A stretch of DNA of 64,000 nucleotides from Brevibacterium sp. p3-SID960. Lineage in GTDB: Bacteria > Actinomycetota > Actinomycetes > Actinomycetales > Brevibacteriaceae. A program made the position numbers and the translations under genes. Numbering within the stretch: position 1 is the stretch's first letter; every line of letters starts with the position of its first letter. The notes under the pieces were generated by a model. It had not been told where the DNA came from and did not search any database. It saw only the letters and a program-made list of their open reading frames with translations. Below are positions 16,527-24,962 of the stretch, in pieces. The stretch lies in assembly GCF_025144725.1 (NCBI RefSeq), contig NZ_JALXKS010000011.1, forward strand, positions 6,175 to 70,174, given 5' to 3'.

Positions 16527-16564
16527 ATGTCAAAAGTATTTCACTTCCGTTATACTTTTGACAT
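16527..16564 (+). promoter_or_regulatory. AbiE promoter with 13-bp perfect inverted repeat
   Basis: ATGTCAAAAGTAT (16527-16539) and its exact complement ATACTTTTGACAT (16552-16564) are separated by 12 bases. The right arm includes a -10 element, TATACT (16551-16556), and runs into the ATG at 16563, six bases later. AbiEi antitoxins of studied systems bind inverted repeats in their own promoter, so this is the likely autoregulatory operator. Confidence 0.75.
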
Positions 16565-17132
16565 GGCATCAAGGAGCCTGGCCCGCGACGATCTGTGGGA
16601 GATTGCAGTTGACCAGCACGGATTTGTGACCGCTCAGCAGGCAGCCGAGCACGGCGTAAGCAAACATGCCCTGCAGATGCTGGTGCACCGAGGCACCCTC
16701 GACCGCGTCACCTTCGGCGTGTACAGGTTCCCTCGGTTCCCTGTTGGGGAATTCGATCCGTACATGCTCGCCGTACTCTGGACGCGCGCCCCAGAAGCCG
16801 CCCTCTCACACGAGACCGCGCTTAGCGCATATGGCATCAGCGATGTTAACCCGAGTCGCATTCACGTCACCGTCGGACGACATCGCCGCATTCGCCGCGC
16901 GGGTGGCGAAGGATACGCAGTCCATTACGAGGATCTGATTCCCCAACAGTTGACCTGGTGGCAGGAGATACCCACGGTGACCCCTGCGACTGCCGTCGAA
17001 CAGTGCATCGAATCTGGTACGCCGACATATCTGATACGCCAGGCTATTGATCGTGGACACGCCCGCGGCTATTTAGCAAAGGATGAACACACTGCTCTGA
17101 CCGCAAAGCTGGAGAACCGACATGAGCGATGA
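16563..17132 (+). CDS. abiEi: AbiEi-family antitoxin (type IV TA)
   Basis: A 189-residue protein with an N-terminal winged-helix domain (DLWEIAVDQHGFVTAQQAAEHGVSKHALQ in layout, residues 8-36) followed by the AbiEi C-terminal domain (RFPVGEFDPYMLAVLW, ALSHETALSAYGI). The start at 16563 fits the family; an in-frame ATG at 16527 lies inside the promoter repeat. The mRNA is probably leaderless. It overlaps the toxin gene by 11 bases. In the known system the antitoxin represses transcription and neutralises the toxin without stable complex formation. Codon use is less G/C-biased than in neighbours, in line with acquisition. Confidence 0.88.
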   Translation: MASRSLARDDLWEIAVDQHGFVTAQQAAEHGVSKHALQMLVHRGTLDRVTFGVYRFPRFPVGEFDPYMLAVLWTRAPEAALSHETALSAYGISDVNPSRIHVTVGRHRRIRRAGGEGYAVHYEDLIPQQLTWWQEIPTVTPATAVEQCIESGTPTYLIRQAIDRGHARGYLAKDEHTALTAKLENRHER

Positions 17133-18087
17133 CTACATCCGCTCGCCGCTGTCTCAAAGCCTCTCCAGCCTCAAGCCCAAGGCGAAGCAACCGGCATCCA
17201 CACGAGTCCTCAATACGTGGATCTCTCAGGCAGAAGGGAAAATGGGCGCCGAGGCAGGCGGTGGCAGACTTGGCTGGCTGGTCGCCTCGTCAATCGCAAT
17301 TGCAGCGGTGCAGCGAGCGGTCGATGCGAGCGGACAGCGTCTGTTCCTCCTCAAAGGAGGCACACTATTGCAGCATCGCCTCTCAGCTGTTGCGCGCGCT
17401 ACACGCGACGTGGACGGCATCGTGCGTGGAGACATGGACGAGTTCCTGACCTCGCTCGATAGCGCCTTGAAGCATCCCTGGGGCTCGGTGACGATGCGCC
17501 GGGAGGAAGTCGAAGTGATCGAAACGCCGACAAAACTCATCAAACCCCGCAGGTTCGATCTCGTTCTGGAGATTCGGGGCGTCACGTGGCGACGAGTTCG
17601 TTTCGAGATATCACCCGACGAAGCGGGCATTGGTGCGGAATCCGAAAGCGTAGCCCCTCCTTCTCTGGCCGGTTTCGGCCTACCTGACCCCGACGCTCTG
17701 GCCGGCATCGCAATGCGATACCAGGTGGCGCAGAAACTCCACGCGGTTTCAGACCCACACGAACCGCCGGACTATCTGAACGACCGAGCGCGCGACGTAG
17801 TCGACCTGCTCCTGATCCGCGACCTCATTGCGGATACCCGATATCCCGCTCTTGCCGACGTGCGAGACGCATCCCTCGCAGTGTTCCTGGCCCGAGAAGC
17901 GGAGGCCCGCGAACTCTCTCTCCCCACCCGACAATGGCCGCCGACCGTCATCGCGCTACCTCACTGGAAAGGCGACTACGCCAGAGCCGCAGAGTCCGGC
18001 GGCATATCACTCTCCCTCGACGAGGCCGTTGCGGAGGTCAACGCATGGATTAGCGAAATCGGTCGAAGTCACCGCCCCGGCAGCTGA
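17122..18087 (+). CDS. abiEii: AbiEii-family nucleotidyltransferase toxin
   Basis: A 321-residue protein of the AbiEii/DUF1814 nucleotidyltransferase fold: FLLKGGTLLQHRL (near residue 75) and RATRDVDGIV (near 93) match the KGGT...R and RxTxDxD motifs, and KLHAVSDPHEPPDYLNDRARDVVDLLLI near residue 215 (shown as layout) matches the K..A....R..R..D motif. Such toxins transfer nucleotides to cellular RNA targets and can cause abortive phage defence. The last five residues (HRPGS) are identical to the end of the Lrp protein because the coding end lies in the 20-bp direct repeat. Translation is coupled to abiEi by an 11-base overlap. Confidence 0.88.
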   Translation: MSDDYIRSPLSQSLSSLKPKAKQPASTRVLNTWISQAEGKMGAEAGGGRLGWLVASSIAIAAVQRAVDASGQRLFLLKGGTLLQHRLSAVARATRDVDGIVRGDMDEFLTSLDSALKHPWGSVTMRREEVEVIETPTKLIKPRRFDLVLEIRGVTWRRVRFEISPDEAGIGAESESVAPPSLAGFGLPDPDALAGIAMRYQVAQKLHAVSDPHEPPDYLNDRARDVVDLLLIRDLIADTRYPALADVRDASLAVFLAREAEARELSLPTRQWPPTVIALPHWKGDYARAAESGGISLSLDEAVAEVNAWISEIGRSHRPGS

Positions 18088-18089
18088 GC
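18070..18089 (+). repeat. 20-bp direct repeat, right copy
   Basis: A perfect copy of 16464-16483. It contains the stop codon of abiEii in the same frame as in the Lrp gene, so the toxin gene uses the Lrp gene's end as its own. The right flank (agccgcc) differs from the left (ctcgctt). Confidence 0.8.
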
Positions 18090-18116
18090 AGCCGCCTCAC
18101 CTTTGGAGCAAACCTC

Positions 18117-18510
18117 ATGACCGTCACCTCGGCCGCACCGGCGCGGCCAGTCCGGGCCAGCCGCGAGGAACGCAAAGTCCTCATCGGCGCCCTCGTCGGC
18201 ACGACCATCGAGTGGTACGACTTCTTCATCTGCGCCCAGGCCGCCGGCCTCATCCGTGCGTCCAATACTTCGCACCGCTGAGTGAGGAGAACCCGGCACT
18301 CGCCCAGATCGTCTCGTGGGCCTCACTCGGCGTCGCCTTTCTCTTCCGCCCGCTCGGCGCCATCATCGCCAGCCGCCTCCAGCGTGCAGACCCCTGAGCA
18401 GTTCGCCTCCTTCGGGTGGCGCATCCCGTTCCTGCTCCCGATCGCGCTCGTGCTAGTCAACTACTTCATCCGCCGTTCGTGTGAGGAGTCGCCGGTGACA
18501 GACCGCCAGC
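18117..18510 (+). pseudogene. broken MHS-family (MFS) metabolite:H+ symporter
   Basis: Three consecutive frames show parts of one transporter: frame 1 from ATG 18117 reads LIGALVGTTIEWYDFFICAQAAGL and stops at 18281; a second frame continues with YFAPLSEENPALAQIVSW and FRPLGAIIA to about 18380; a third frame gives EQFASFGWRIPFLLPIALV and RRSCEESPV. Family members are about 430-450 residues; the segment between TM2 and TM6 is missing and the C-terminal half is gone. At least one frameshift (near 18255) and one large internal deletion (near 18380) are needed. It follows the AbiE module directly and precedes bkdA, so it may have imported a substrate for that pathway. Confidence 0.8.
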
Positions 18511-18670
18511 CTGGCACACCGTTCCCGAGGCGGTGGGCACGGTGGACGAATGTCCCAGCAGCCGTGAGCTCGCACACGCGATCGTCCGATATTGCACAGA
18601 CGCGCGGCCACCCGTCTGGCAGTGCCGATACCTGCTGGTGCAGTGACCGCGATCACAGGACGATGGTTGC

Positions 18671-19783
18671 ATGACTATCGACATTCCACGCTCTGCCGAC
18701 GCCGCCAGGGTGGTGCCGTCGCTGCACCCGATCAGCTTCATCGACGAAGCTGGCCAGGTCACCGACGCCTCAGCACCCGAGGGGCTGCGCATGCCCTCGG
18801 CTGACATGCTGCTCAAGCTCTACCGCCGGATGGTCATCGCCCGGCGCTTCGAAGCCCAGGTCACCGCGCTCACCCGCCAGGGACGTCTGGCAACCTACCC
18901 GTCAGCCGCTGGCCAGGAGGCCTGCGAGATCGGGGCGGTGTCTGCGCTCAAGGACACCGACTGGCTCTTCCCCACCTACCGCGACTCCGCCGCCCTGCTC
19001 ACCCGCGGGATTCCGGTGCCGCAGATCCTCGCGGCCTTCCGCGGCGACTGGCACTGCGGCTTCGACCCGCACGCCCACTGCACCGCGCCGGCAGCGACTC
19101 CCCTGGCCACCCAGGGCCTGCACGCCGCCGGCTTCGGCATGGCCGCCACGCTGCGCGGTGACGACACCGCGACCCTGACGTTCATGGGCGACGGCGCCAC
19201 CAGCGAGGGCGATGCGCACGAAGCGTTCAACTTCGCTGCCGTGTGGCAGACTCCCACGGTGTTCTTCATCCAGAACAACCAGTACGCGATCTCGGTGCCG
19301 CTGCGCGAGCAGACGAACGCGACCCTGCTGGCGGACAAGGCGATCGGCTACGGGATGCCCGGCTACTGCGTCGACGGCAATGACGTCGCCGCCGTCTACG
19401 CCGTCGTCACCGCTGCGATCGACCGCGCCCGCGCCGGTGACGGCCCGACCCTGATCGAGGGCCTGACCTACCGGATCGAGGCCCACACGAACTCCGATGA
19501 CCCGACCCGCTACCGCGACGGGGCCGAGGTCGACATCTGGAAGCGCCGCGACCCGATCGCGCGCCTGGAGTCCTACCTGCGCCAGGCAGGTGCACTCGAT
19601 AACGGCTCTGTTGAGGCGATCGCCGCCGATGCCGAGGAGTTCGCCGCCGAGGTCCGTGAGGCGATGAGCACCGAAGCCGAGCGCAACCCGCTCGAGATCT
19701 TCGACCACGTCTACGCCCACGCCCGCCCGGCACTGGCCGAACAGCGCGCCCTGCTGGCTGCCGAGCTGGAAGAGGCGTCATGA
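18671..19783 (+). CDS. bkdA: branched-chain 2-oxoacid dehydrogenase E1 alpha subunit
   Basis: A 370-residue ThDP-dependent E1 alpha. The ThDP motif is GDGATSEGDAHEAFNFAAVW through FIQNNQYAISVP (near residues 173-205). E1 alpha/beta work as a heterotetramer to decarboxylate a 2-oxoacid and acylate the lipoyl E2. The order E1a-E1b-E2 without E3 and an Lrp regulator nearby point to branched-chain 2-oxoacids; a pyruvate dehydrogenase is the alternative, but a separate homodimeric-type E1 lies at 43.7-46.2 kb. The stop overlaps the E1 beta ATG by four bases. The leader has AGGACG about ten bases before the ATG. Confidence 0.85.
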   Translation: MTIDIPRSADAARVVPSLHPISFIDEAGQVTDASAPEGLRMPSADMLLKLYRRMVIARRFEAQVTALTRQGRLATYPSAAGQEACEIGAVSALKDTDWLFPTYRDSAALLTRGIPVPQILAAFRGDWHCGFDPHAHCTAPAATPLATQGLHAAGFGMAATLRGDDTATLTFMGDGATSEGDAHEAFNFAAVWQTPTVFFIQNNQYAISVPLREQTNATLLADKAIGYGMPGYCVDGNDVAAVYAVVTAAIDRARAGDGPTLIEGLTYRIEAHTNSDDPTRYRDGAEVDIWKRRDPIARLESYLRQAGALDNGSVEAIAADAEEFAAEVREAMSTEAERNPLEIFDHVYAHARPALAEQRALLAAELEEAS

Positions 19784-20832
19784 CCGCCCAGATGACCACC
19801 AGCACTCAGGCAGGCGCTGGCACTCCGGCGAGCGCCGCCTCGGGCGAGGCGACCGCGCGCCCGGTGTCGATGACGACCGCACTCAACACCGCGCTGCGCG
19901 ATGCGCTGGCAGCCGATGACTCCGTCGTCGTCTACGGCGAGGACGTCGGCCGGCTCGGCGGCGTCTTCCGCGTCACCGACGGGCTGCGCGAGGAGTTCGG
20001 CGCTGAGCGCGTGTGGGACTCCCCGCTGGCCGAATCCGGGATCATCGGCACTGCGGTCGGCATGGCGATGGCCGGGATGCGCCCGGTTGTCGAGATGCAG
20101 TTCGATGCCTTCTCCTACCCGGCATTCGAGCAGATCGTGTCGCATGTGGCCAAGATGCGCAATCGCACCCGTGGGCAGGTCGAGCTGCCGATCGTCATCC
20201 GCATCCCGTGTGCTGGCGACATCGGCGGCGTCGAGCACCATTCGGACTCCTCGGAGGCCTATTGGTGCGCCACCCCGGGGCTGACGGTCGTCACGCCGTC
20301 GAACCCGGCTGATGCGTATTCAATGCTGCGTGAGGCGATCGACAGCCCGGATCCGATCATCTTCATGGAGCCGAAGTCCCGCTACTGGTCGAAGGACACG
20401 CTGACTCTGCCGGTGCAGACCGCGTCGATGTATGAGGCGCAGGTCGTGCGTGAGGGCAGCGATGTCACGCTGCTGTCCTACGGCCCGACTGTGCGCACCG
20501 CGCTCGCCACTGCTGAGGCCGGCGCCGAGGAGGGCGTATCGATCGAGGTCATCGACCTGCGAAGCCTCTCCCCCTTCGACGATGCCACCGTCGCCGCGTC
20601 GGTTGCGAAGACCTCTCGCGCAGCTGTCCTGCATGAGGCCGCGCAGTTCTGCGGTTATGGTGCCGAGGTGGCAGCCCGGGTGACCGAACGCTGCTTCACC
20701 TCGCTTGCCGCCCCGGTGCTGCGCATCACCGGCTTCGACGTGCCGTTCCCGGCCCCGAAGCTCGAGGAGTTCTACCTGCCGACGCCCGACCGCATCCTCG
20801 ATGCCCTGGACACCTGGGAGTGGGAGCTGTGA
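19780..20832 (+). CDS. bkdB: branched-chain 2-oxoacid dehydrogenase E1 beta subunit
   Basis: A 350-residue E1 beta (transketolase-type pyrimidine-binding plus C-terminal domains). Recognisable segments are VVYGEDVGRLGGVFRVTDGL near residue 47, DSPLAESGIIGTAVGMA near 78, and IFMEPKSRYW near 188. Residues 1-27 are a Thr/Ala/Gly-rich lead-in not seen in all homologues. It overlaps E1 alpha (ATGA) and the E2 start (GTGA), so the three genes are translationally coupled. Confidence 0.88.
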   Translation: MTAQMTTSTQAGAGTPASAASGEATARPVSMTTALNTALRDALAADDSVVVYGEDVGRLGGVFRVTDGLREEFGAERVWDSPLAESGIIGTAVGMAMAGMRPVVEMQFDAFSYPAFEQIVSHVAKMRNRTRGQVELPIVIRIPCAGDIGGVEHHSDSSEAYWCATPGLTVVTPSNPADAYSMLREAIDSPDPIIFMEPKSRYWSKDTLTLPVQTASMYEAQVVREGSDVTLLSYGPTVRTALATAEAGAEEGVSIEVIDLRSLSPFDDATVAASVAKTSRAAVLHEAAQFCGYGAEVAARVTERCFTSLAAPVLRITGFDVPFPAPKLEEFYLPTPDRILDALDTWEWEL

Positions 20833-22361
20833 CCGCCACACACGCGAGCACCGGCCAGGACTTCATCCTCCCCGACTTGGGGGAGGGTCTGACCGAGGCC
20901 GAGGTGGTGAGCTGGAAGGTCGACGTCGGTGACACTGTCGCCATCGACGAGATCGTCGCCGAGGTCGAATCCGCCAAAAGCGTCGTCGACCTGCCTTGCC
21001 CCTATGCCGGTGTCGTCACCGCCCTGCACTTTGCCGAGGGCGACACTGTTCATGCCGGTCAGGCGATCCTGACGATCGGCGGCGAACACGGCAGCGCTGG
21101 GGGCGGCGCCGCCGGCAGCACTGGAGGTGGCGCCGCGGATGGCGGTGCTGCTGACGGTGCGGGGCCAGCCGGCGGCGAGGACGTCGTGCCCGGCACGGCA
21201 CTGCGCTCCACCGACGGCGATGACACACCTCCCGATCCCGGCGGGCAGAGCGAAGGCTCCGGTGCTGTGCTCATCGGCTACGGCACCAGGGAGGTCTCCG
21301 GTGCCACCCGCTCCGGCCGCCGCAGCTTCGGCAGGAGGACCGGTCAGCAGACCGCCCAGCCGCAGCCAGCCGCCCAAGCCCAAGGCCGAGCCCCGGCCGC
21401 GCCGAAAGCCGCACCTGCTCCGGCCGCGCCGGATGCCGAACCTGCCTCGGCTGAGGCAACCGCCACCTCGGGCGCGGGGAAGTTCTCCCGCGTCGTCTCA
21501 CCGCTGGTGCGCAAGATGGCCGCTGAGAACGGTTTCGTCGCCAAGGAGCTCACCGGCTCCGGACCCGGCGGCATGGTCATGCGCCGCGACGTCATGGACG
21601 AGATCGCCCGCCGCTCCGAAACCGGCACGCAGACAGGCGATGCCGCGGCACCGGCTGCCACCTCCTCGGGCGCGGACACAGTCATCCCACTGACCGGGCT
21701 GCGCAAGGTCATCGCCGAACGGCTGTCCCGTTCGCGTCAGGAGGTCCCGGAGGCCACGATCTGGCTCGATGTCGACGCCACCGAGCTGCTGGCTGCCAAG
21801 AAGCAGCTCGAAGCCAAGCACAGCGAGAAGTTCTCGGTCATGTCGCTCGTCGCCCGGTTCGTCACCGCGGGCCTGCAGAAGTGGCCGATCCTCAACTCCT
21901 CTGTCGATGAAGCCGCCGGTGAGATCCGCGTGCACGCAGACGTCAACCTCGGACTGGCCGCCGACACTCCGCGCGGACTCATGGTCCCGGTCGTCCACGG
22001 TGCCGGCGGGATGACACTGCGGCAGCTGCGCGATGCGATCGGGGCCAAGGTCGACAAGGCCGCAACCGGGCGCTTCGACCCCTCCGAGCTGAGCGGCGGA
22101 ACGTTCACGCTGAACAACTACGGTGTGTTCGGCGTCGACGGATCGGCACCGATCATCAACATGCCCGAAGTCGCGATGCTCGGTCTGGGCCGGATCAAGG
22201 AGCGGCCGTGGGTGGTCGACGGTGAGCTGACGGTGCGCAAGGTGATGTACCTGTCGTTCGTGTTCGACCACCGGGTGTGCGATGGCCGCGAGCCCAGCGA
22301 GTTCACCACGTTCATCGCCGACTGCATCGAAAATCCCATCAGCTTCTTAGCTGATATCTGA
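20829..22361 (+). CDS. bkdC: dihydrolipoyl acyltransferase E2 of the branched-chain complex
   Basis: A 510-residue E2 with one N-terminal lipoyl domain (PDLGEGLTEAEVVSW and the lipoyl Lys in VESAKSVVDLP, near residue 46), a long Ala/Gly/Pro linker (about residues 85-215), a subunit-binding domain (SPLVRKMAAENGFVAKEL), and the catalytic acyltransferase domain ending in FVFDHRVCDGREPSEF with the HxxxDG-like active site. I place the start at GTG 20829, which overlaps the E1 beta stop (GTGA) and has GGGAG before it; an in-frame GTG at 20820 also exists. E3 is not encoded in this window. Confidence 0.9.
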   Translation: MTATHASTGQDFILPDLGEGLTEAEVVSWKVDVGDTVAIDEIVAEVESAKSVVDLPCPYAGVVTALHFAEGDTVHAGQAILTIGGEHGSAGGGAAGSTGGGAADGGAADGAGPAGGEDVVPGTALRSTDGDDTPPDPGGQSEGSGAVLIGYGTREVSGATRSGRRSFGRRTGQQTAQPQPAAQAQGRAPAAPKAAPAPAAPDAEPASAEATATSGAGKFSRVVSPLVRKMAAENGFVAKELTGSGPGGMVMRRDVMDEIARRSETGTQTGDAAAPAATSSGADTVIPLTGLRKVIAERLSRSRQEVPEATIWLDVDATELLAAKKQLEAKHSEKFSVMSLVARFVTAGLQKWPILNSSVDEAAGEIRVHADVNLGLAADTPRGLMVPVVHGAGGMTLRQLRDAIGAKVDKAATGRFDPSELSGGTFTLNNYGVFGVDGSAPIINMPEVAMLGLGRIKERPWVVDGELTVRKVMYLSFVFDHRVCDGREPSEFTTFIADCIENPISFLADI

Positions 22362-22438
22362 GCTCGACCGGCGGCCAGCCCGCAGGCGAGGCGCTGGCTG
22401 CAGGTCGTGGCGTGCCCGCGCGCATAGGGGCACGGCTG

Positions 22439-22477
22439 GGCCCCGGTCGGAGATCCACGGGATCTCCGGCCGGGGCC
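22439..22477. terminator. strong stem-loop terminator
   Basis: An 18-bp stem (22439-22456 with 22460-22477; one G-T pair) closed by a 3-base loop, followed by TTGT. It lies between the convergent bkdC and symporter genes. Confidence 0.85.
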
Positions 22478-22497
22478 TTGTGCTCGCAAGATCTGCG

Positions 22498-23907
22498 CTA
22501 CACCCGGGCAGGACGATCGACCATAGCGGCCGGTTTCGTTGTGAGCGAAACGACGATCAGCACGACGATGGCGATCGGAGCGGCGATGACCACCGAACGG
22601 ACTTCTTCGGCGGGGCCGAAGACCTCCCACAGGATTGTCGCGATCCCGCCGGTCAGCATGGATGCCACTGCTCCTGCTGCGCTGGCACGCTTCCAGAACA
22701 GCGCCGCCAACACCGTGGGCGTCACCGCGGCTCCGTACATCGTGTAGGCGTACATCTGCAGTTCCAGCAGCGTGGGGAAGAACTGGACCATGACGAAGGC
22801 GAGCGCGGCAACTGCAGCCACCGCGATTCGGCCGACGACAACCTGGCTGCGCTCGTGCGACGGTTCGCGGCGGCGCCCACGGAACACGAGGTCGTAGACG
22901 ATGTTGCCCGAGCATGTGAGCAGGTACGACGAGCCGGTTGTGACGATGAGCGCCAGGGCGGCGACCAGGAGTGTCGCCCCAACGACTGCAGGGGTGAAGT
23001 CCCCTGCCGCAAGCCCGAGGATCGCCATATCGGCTTCAGACGATGGGTTCACGATCGTCGCTGCCGAGGCCAGCAGAATGATTGGTGCCACCATGAATAT
23101 CGCACCGATAAAGAACAACCCGGTTGCCTTGCGTGCGCTCGCAGGGCTCTGCGCAGCGGCAAGGCGCTGGTGCATGTTCTGGTCGCCAAGAACCAAGAGG
23201 AAGAGTGGGAGGAAGTAGCCCAGGATCTGCAGCGGGGTCAGTTTCCCGGTCACTGTGCGGAATGCCGGGTCGAGTTGGTTGACGTAGCTGCCGAAGCCGC
23301 CTAGGTCATGCACGAAAACGAAGTACAGTGTTGCCAACAAACCGATGACGATCAGCGCTGAAGAGAGGAAGTCGGTCCACGCCACGGATTTCAATCCGCC
23401 TGACAGTGACAAGAAGGTGATGACGACAACGGCGATGAGCGTGCCCTGCACCTCGGACAGAGGTGTGATGAGACTGAAGATGTAGCCTGCCCCGGTGAAC
23501 TGGTAGGCGGCGATTCCGATGAATGCGACGAGGACGACGATCGTGCCGATGACACCCGTGGCCCGACCAAACCGTACACGCAGCAGTTCTGGCACGGTGT
23601 GGAAGGAATTCTCGCGCACTTTCTTCGCCATCAGGGACAGCGCGATGATTCCGGCGAACGTGCCCAGGAAGAAGAAGATTCCCGGAATCGGCCCATTGGC
23701 GAAGATGAAGCTCGCTCCGCCGATGATCGAACCGGAACCGACGAAAGTTGCGAGCAAAGTGCCAGCGAGCACCAACGGTGGTAGGGATTGCCCGGCCAAC
23801 ATAAAGTCCTCGCCGTCCTTCATCGCCGACCTACGAGAGAACCACGCAGCAACAAGGACCATGAGCAGTAGGTACCCGACCAGGACGCTGATATTCACCA
23901 CGGACAC
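22498..23907 (-). CDS. sodium:solute symporter (SSS family), RpiR-linked
   Basis: A 469-residue SSS transporter with about 13 helices; the family words GEDFMLAGQSLPPLVLAGTL near residue 33 and GSGSIIGGASFIF near 57 are clear. A TGCAA-N6-TTGCA palindrome lies 60 bp before its start, as it does in the promoter region of the next-door RpiR-type regulator. The gene is divergently spaced from, and upstream-flanked by, that regulator, and a metal-dependent amidohydrolase lies beyond. A cyclic or acylated amino-acid-type substrate that the amidohydrolase then opens is a reasonable guess, but not shown. Confidence 0.85.
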   Translation of the reverse strand: MSVVNISVLVGYLLLMVLVAAWFSRRSAMKDGEDFMLAGQSLPPLVLAGTLLATFVGSGSIIGGASFIFANGPIPGIFFFLGTFAGIIALSLMAKKVRENSFHTVPELLRVRFGRATGVIGTIVVLVAFIGIAAYQFTGAGYIFSLITPLSEVQGTLIAVVVITFLSLSGGLKSVAWTDFLSSALIVIGLLATLYFVFVHDLGGFGSYVNQLDPAFRTVTGKLTPLQILGYFLPLFLLVLGDQNMHQRLAAAQSPASARKATGLFFIGAIFMVAPIILLASAATIVNPSSEADMAILGLAAGDFTPAVVGATLLVAALALIVTTGSSYLLTCSGNIVYDLVFRGRRREPSHERSQVVVGRIAVAAVAALAFVMVQFFPTLLELQMYAYTMYGAAVTPTVLAALFWKRASAAGAVASMLTGGIATILWEVFGPAEEVRSVVIAAPIAIVVLIVVSLTTKPAAMVDRPARV

Positions 23908-23966
23908 GGATCCTCCTCAGTTCGGCTGATAAGCATGCGTGAATAGTTACACGAATCACAGCGTGG

Positions 23967-23982
23967 TGCAAGGAATTTTGCA
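23967..23982. promoter_or_regulatory. putative RpiR operator at the symporter promoter
   Basis: TGCAAGGAATTTTGCA has perfect 5-bp arms (TGCAA/TTGCA) around six bases. A site of the same design occurs at 24887. It lies just upstream of the symporter and downstream of the regulator gene. Confidence 0.5.
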
Positions 23983-23996
23983 GACTGCTCTGAGCG

Positions 23997-24881
23997 TCAG
24001 TCGAGAATCGCAGAAACGTCAACCGCAGTCGGGTCGCCCTTCACGACTCCAAGCCCATGCCAAAGCTGGTCGACACGACGCAGGCTCTTTTCGACGTTCT
24101 CGCGATGTTCAGCGGCGATGAGTTTGAGCACTGCCTGCACAACAGAGAACACTCCCGTCATCGACGGAAGGTACCGAGGACTTCCGCTCGACACGAGAAT
24201 GGAGTGGTCGGCGACTTCAGTCACAGCAGTCGACCGATCGGCGATGACGAGCAGAGGCACACCTCGAGAGGCTGCCTCCAGTGCCAGCTGATTGATGACG
24301 TCGGTGGTCTTCCAGACGTTGAAGACAACGAGCACATCGTCTTCTCCGAGCCGCCTGGCAGCATTGATCTGCGCCGTAGCTGACCCGGCGTACTGCTCGA
24401 CGTTAAACCCGAAAAGCTGCGCACCATGCGCCAACACACCGCCAGGCCCGGAACAGTAACCGGTGGCCAGGACCGCCGTACTGCGAGCCGAGGCGATCAT
24501 CCGAGCGGCCGCAACCATCTCGTCTTCGTCGATCGCCTCCAGCAGCAGCTCAAGCATCCGAATGTCTTCGGCGATCGACGAACTCACCGTGCGATCAAAA
24601 GCAGCTTCACTCTGACCCATAATGCGATCAGCAGTGAGAGTAGCGAGATAGTGGCCACGCAGGTCGGTCACGAAGTCCGGCCAGCCGCGATACCCCAGGT
24701 ACTGAGCGCAGCGCGTCGCTGAAGCGACGTTGACCCCCGCCATTGTCGCGACCTGCTGCGCAGTCGCGAACGCTGCAGTCTCAGGCTCAGACGAGATGAC
24801 ACCGAGCACACGCGCAATCGCCGGAGAGGGGGTCCGGTCACCAATGAGCTTCTCTATCCAGGGCACGGTGCCATCAGCCAT
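23997..24881 (-). CDS. MurR/RpiR-family regulator with SIS domain
   Basis: About 294 residues: an N-terminal RpiR helix-turn-helix (TAQQVATMAGVNVASATRCAQYLGY in layout, residues 40-65) and a C-terminal SIS phosphosugar-binding-type domain (residues 110-260; LATGYCSGPG, VVFNVWKTTDVI). I choose ATG 24881, since the extension to 24935 runs through the palindrome at 24887. RpiR regulators usually sense sugar phosphates, but some control amino-acid or opine use. It is divergent from the amidohydrolase gene, and the palindrome between them suggests autoregulation. Confidence 0.82.
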   Translation of the reverse strand: MADGTVPWIEKLIGDRTPSPAIARVLGVISSEPETAAFATAQQVATMAGVNVASATRCAQYLGYRGWPDFVTDLRGHYLATLTADRIMGQSEAAFDRTVSSSIAEDIRMLELLLEAIDEDEMVAAARMIASARSTAVLATGYCSGPGGVLAHGAQLFGFNVEQYAGSATAQINAARRLGEDDVLVVFNVWKTTDVINQLALEAASRGVPLLVIADRSTAVTEVADHSILVSSGSPRYLPSMTGVFSVVQAVLKLIAAEHRENVEKSLRRVDQLWHGLGVVKGDPTAVDVSAILD

Positions 24882-24886
24882 CGTAT

Positions 24887-24902
24887 TGCAAACACCTTTG
24901 CA
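24887..24902. promoter_or_regulatory. putative RpiR operator between regulator and amidohydrolase
   Basis: TGCAAACACCTTTGCA has perfect 6-bp arms (TGCAAA/TTTGCA) around four bases and fits TGCAA-N6-TTGCA, the same pattern as 23967-23982. It starts 6 bp before the regulator ATG and lies 61 bp before the amidohydrolase start. Confidence 0.55.
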
Positions 24903-24962
24903 GCAGGTTACGTTTGATCCAGACACAGCAGCCACCGCTTATCTGTCGGCAGGAGAGACCGG

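Noticed and set aside
18279..18281. TGA in the broken MHS transporter as a possible second selenocysteine codon
   Set aside because: Homology continues in another frame, not after the TGA in the same frame, and no SECIS-like hairpin follows; it is a frameshift.
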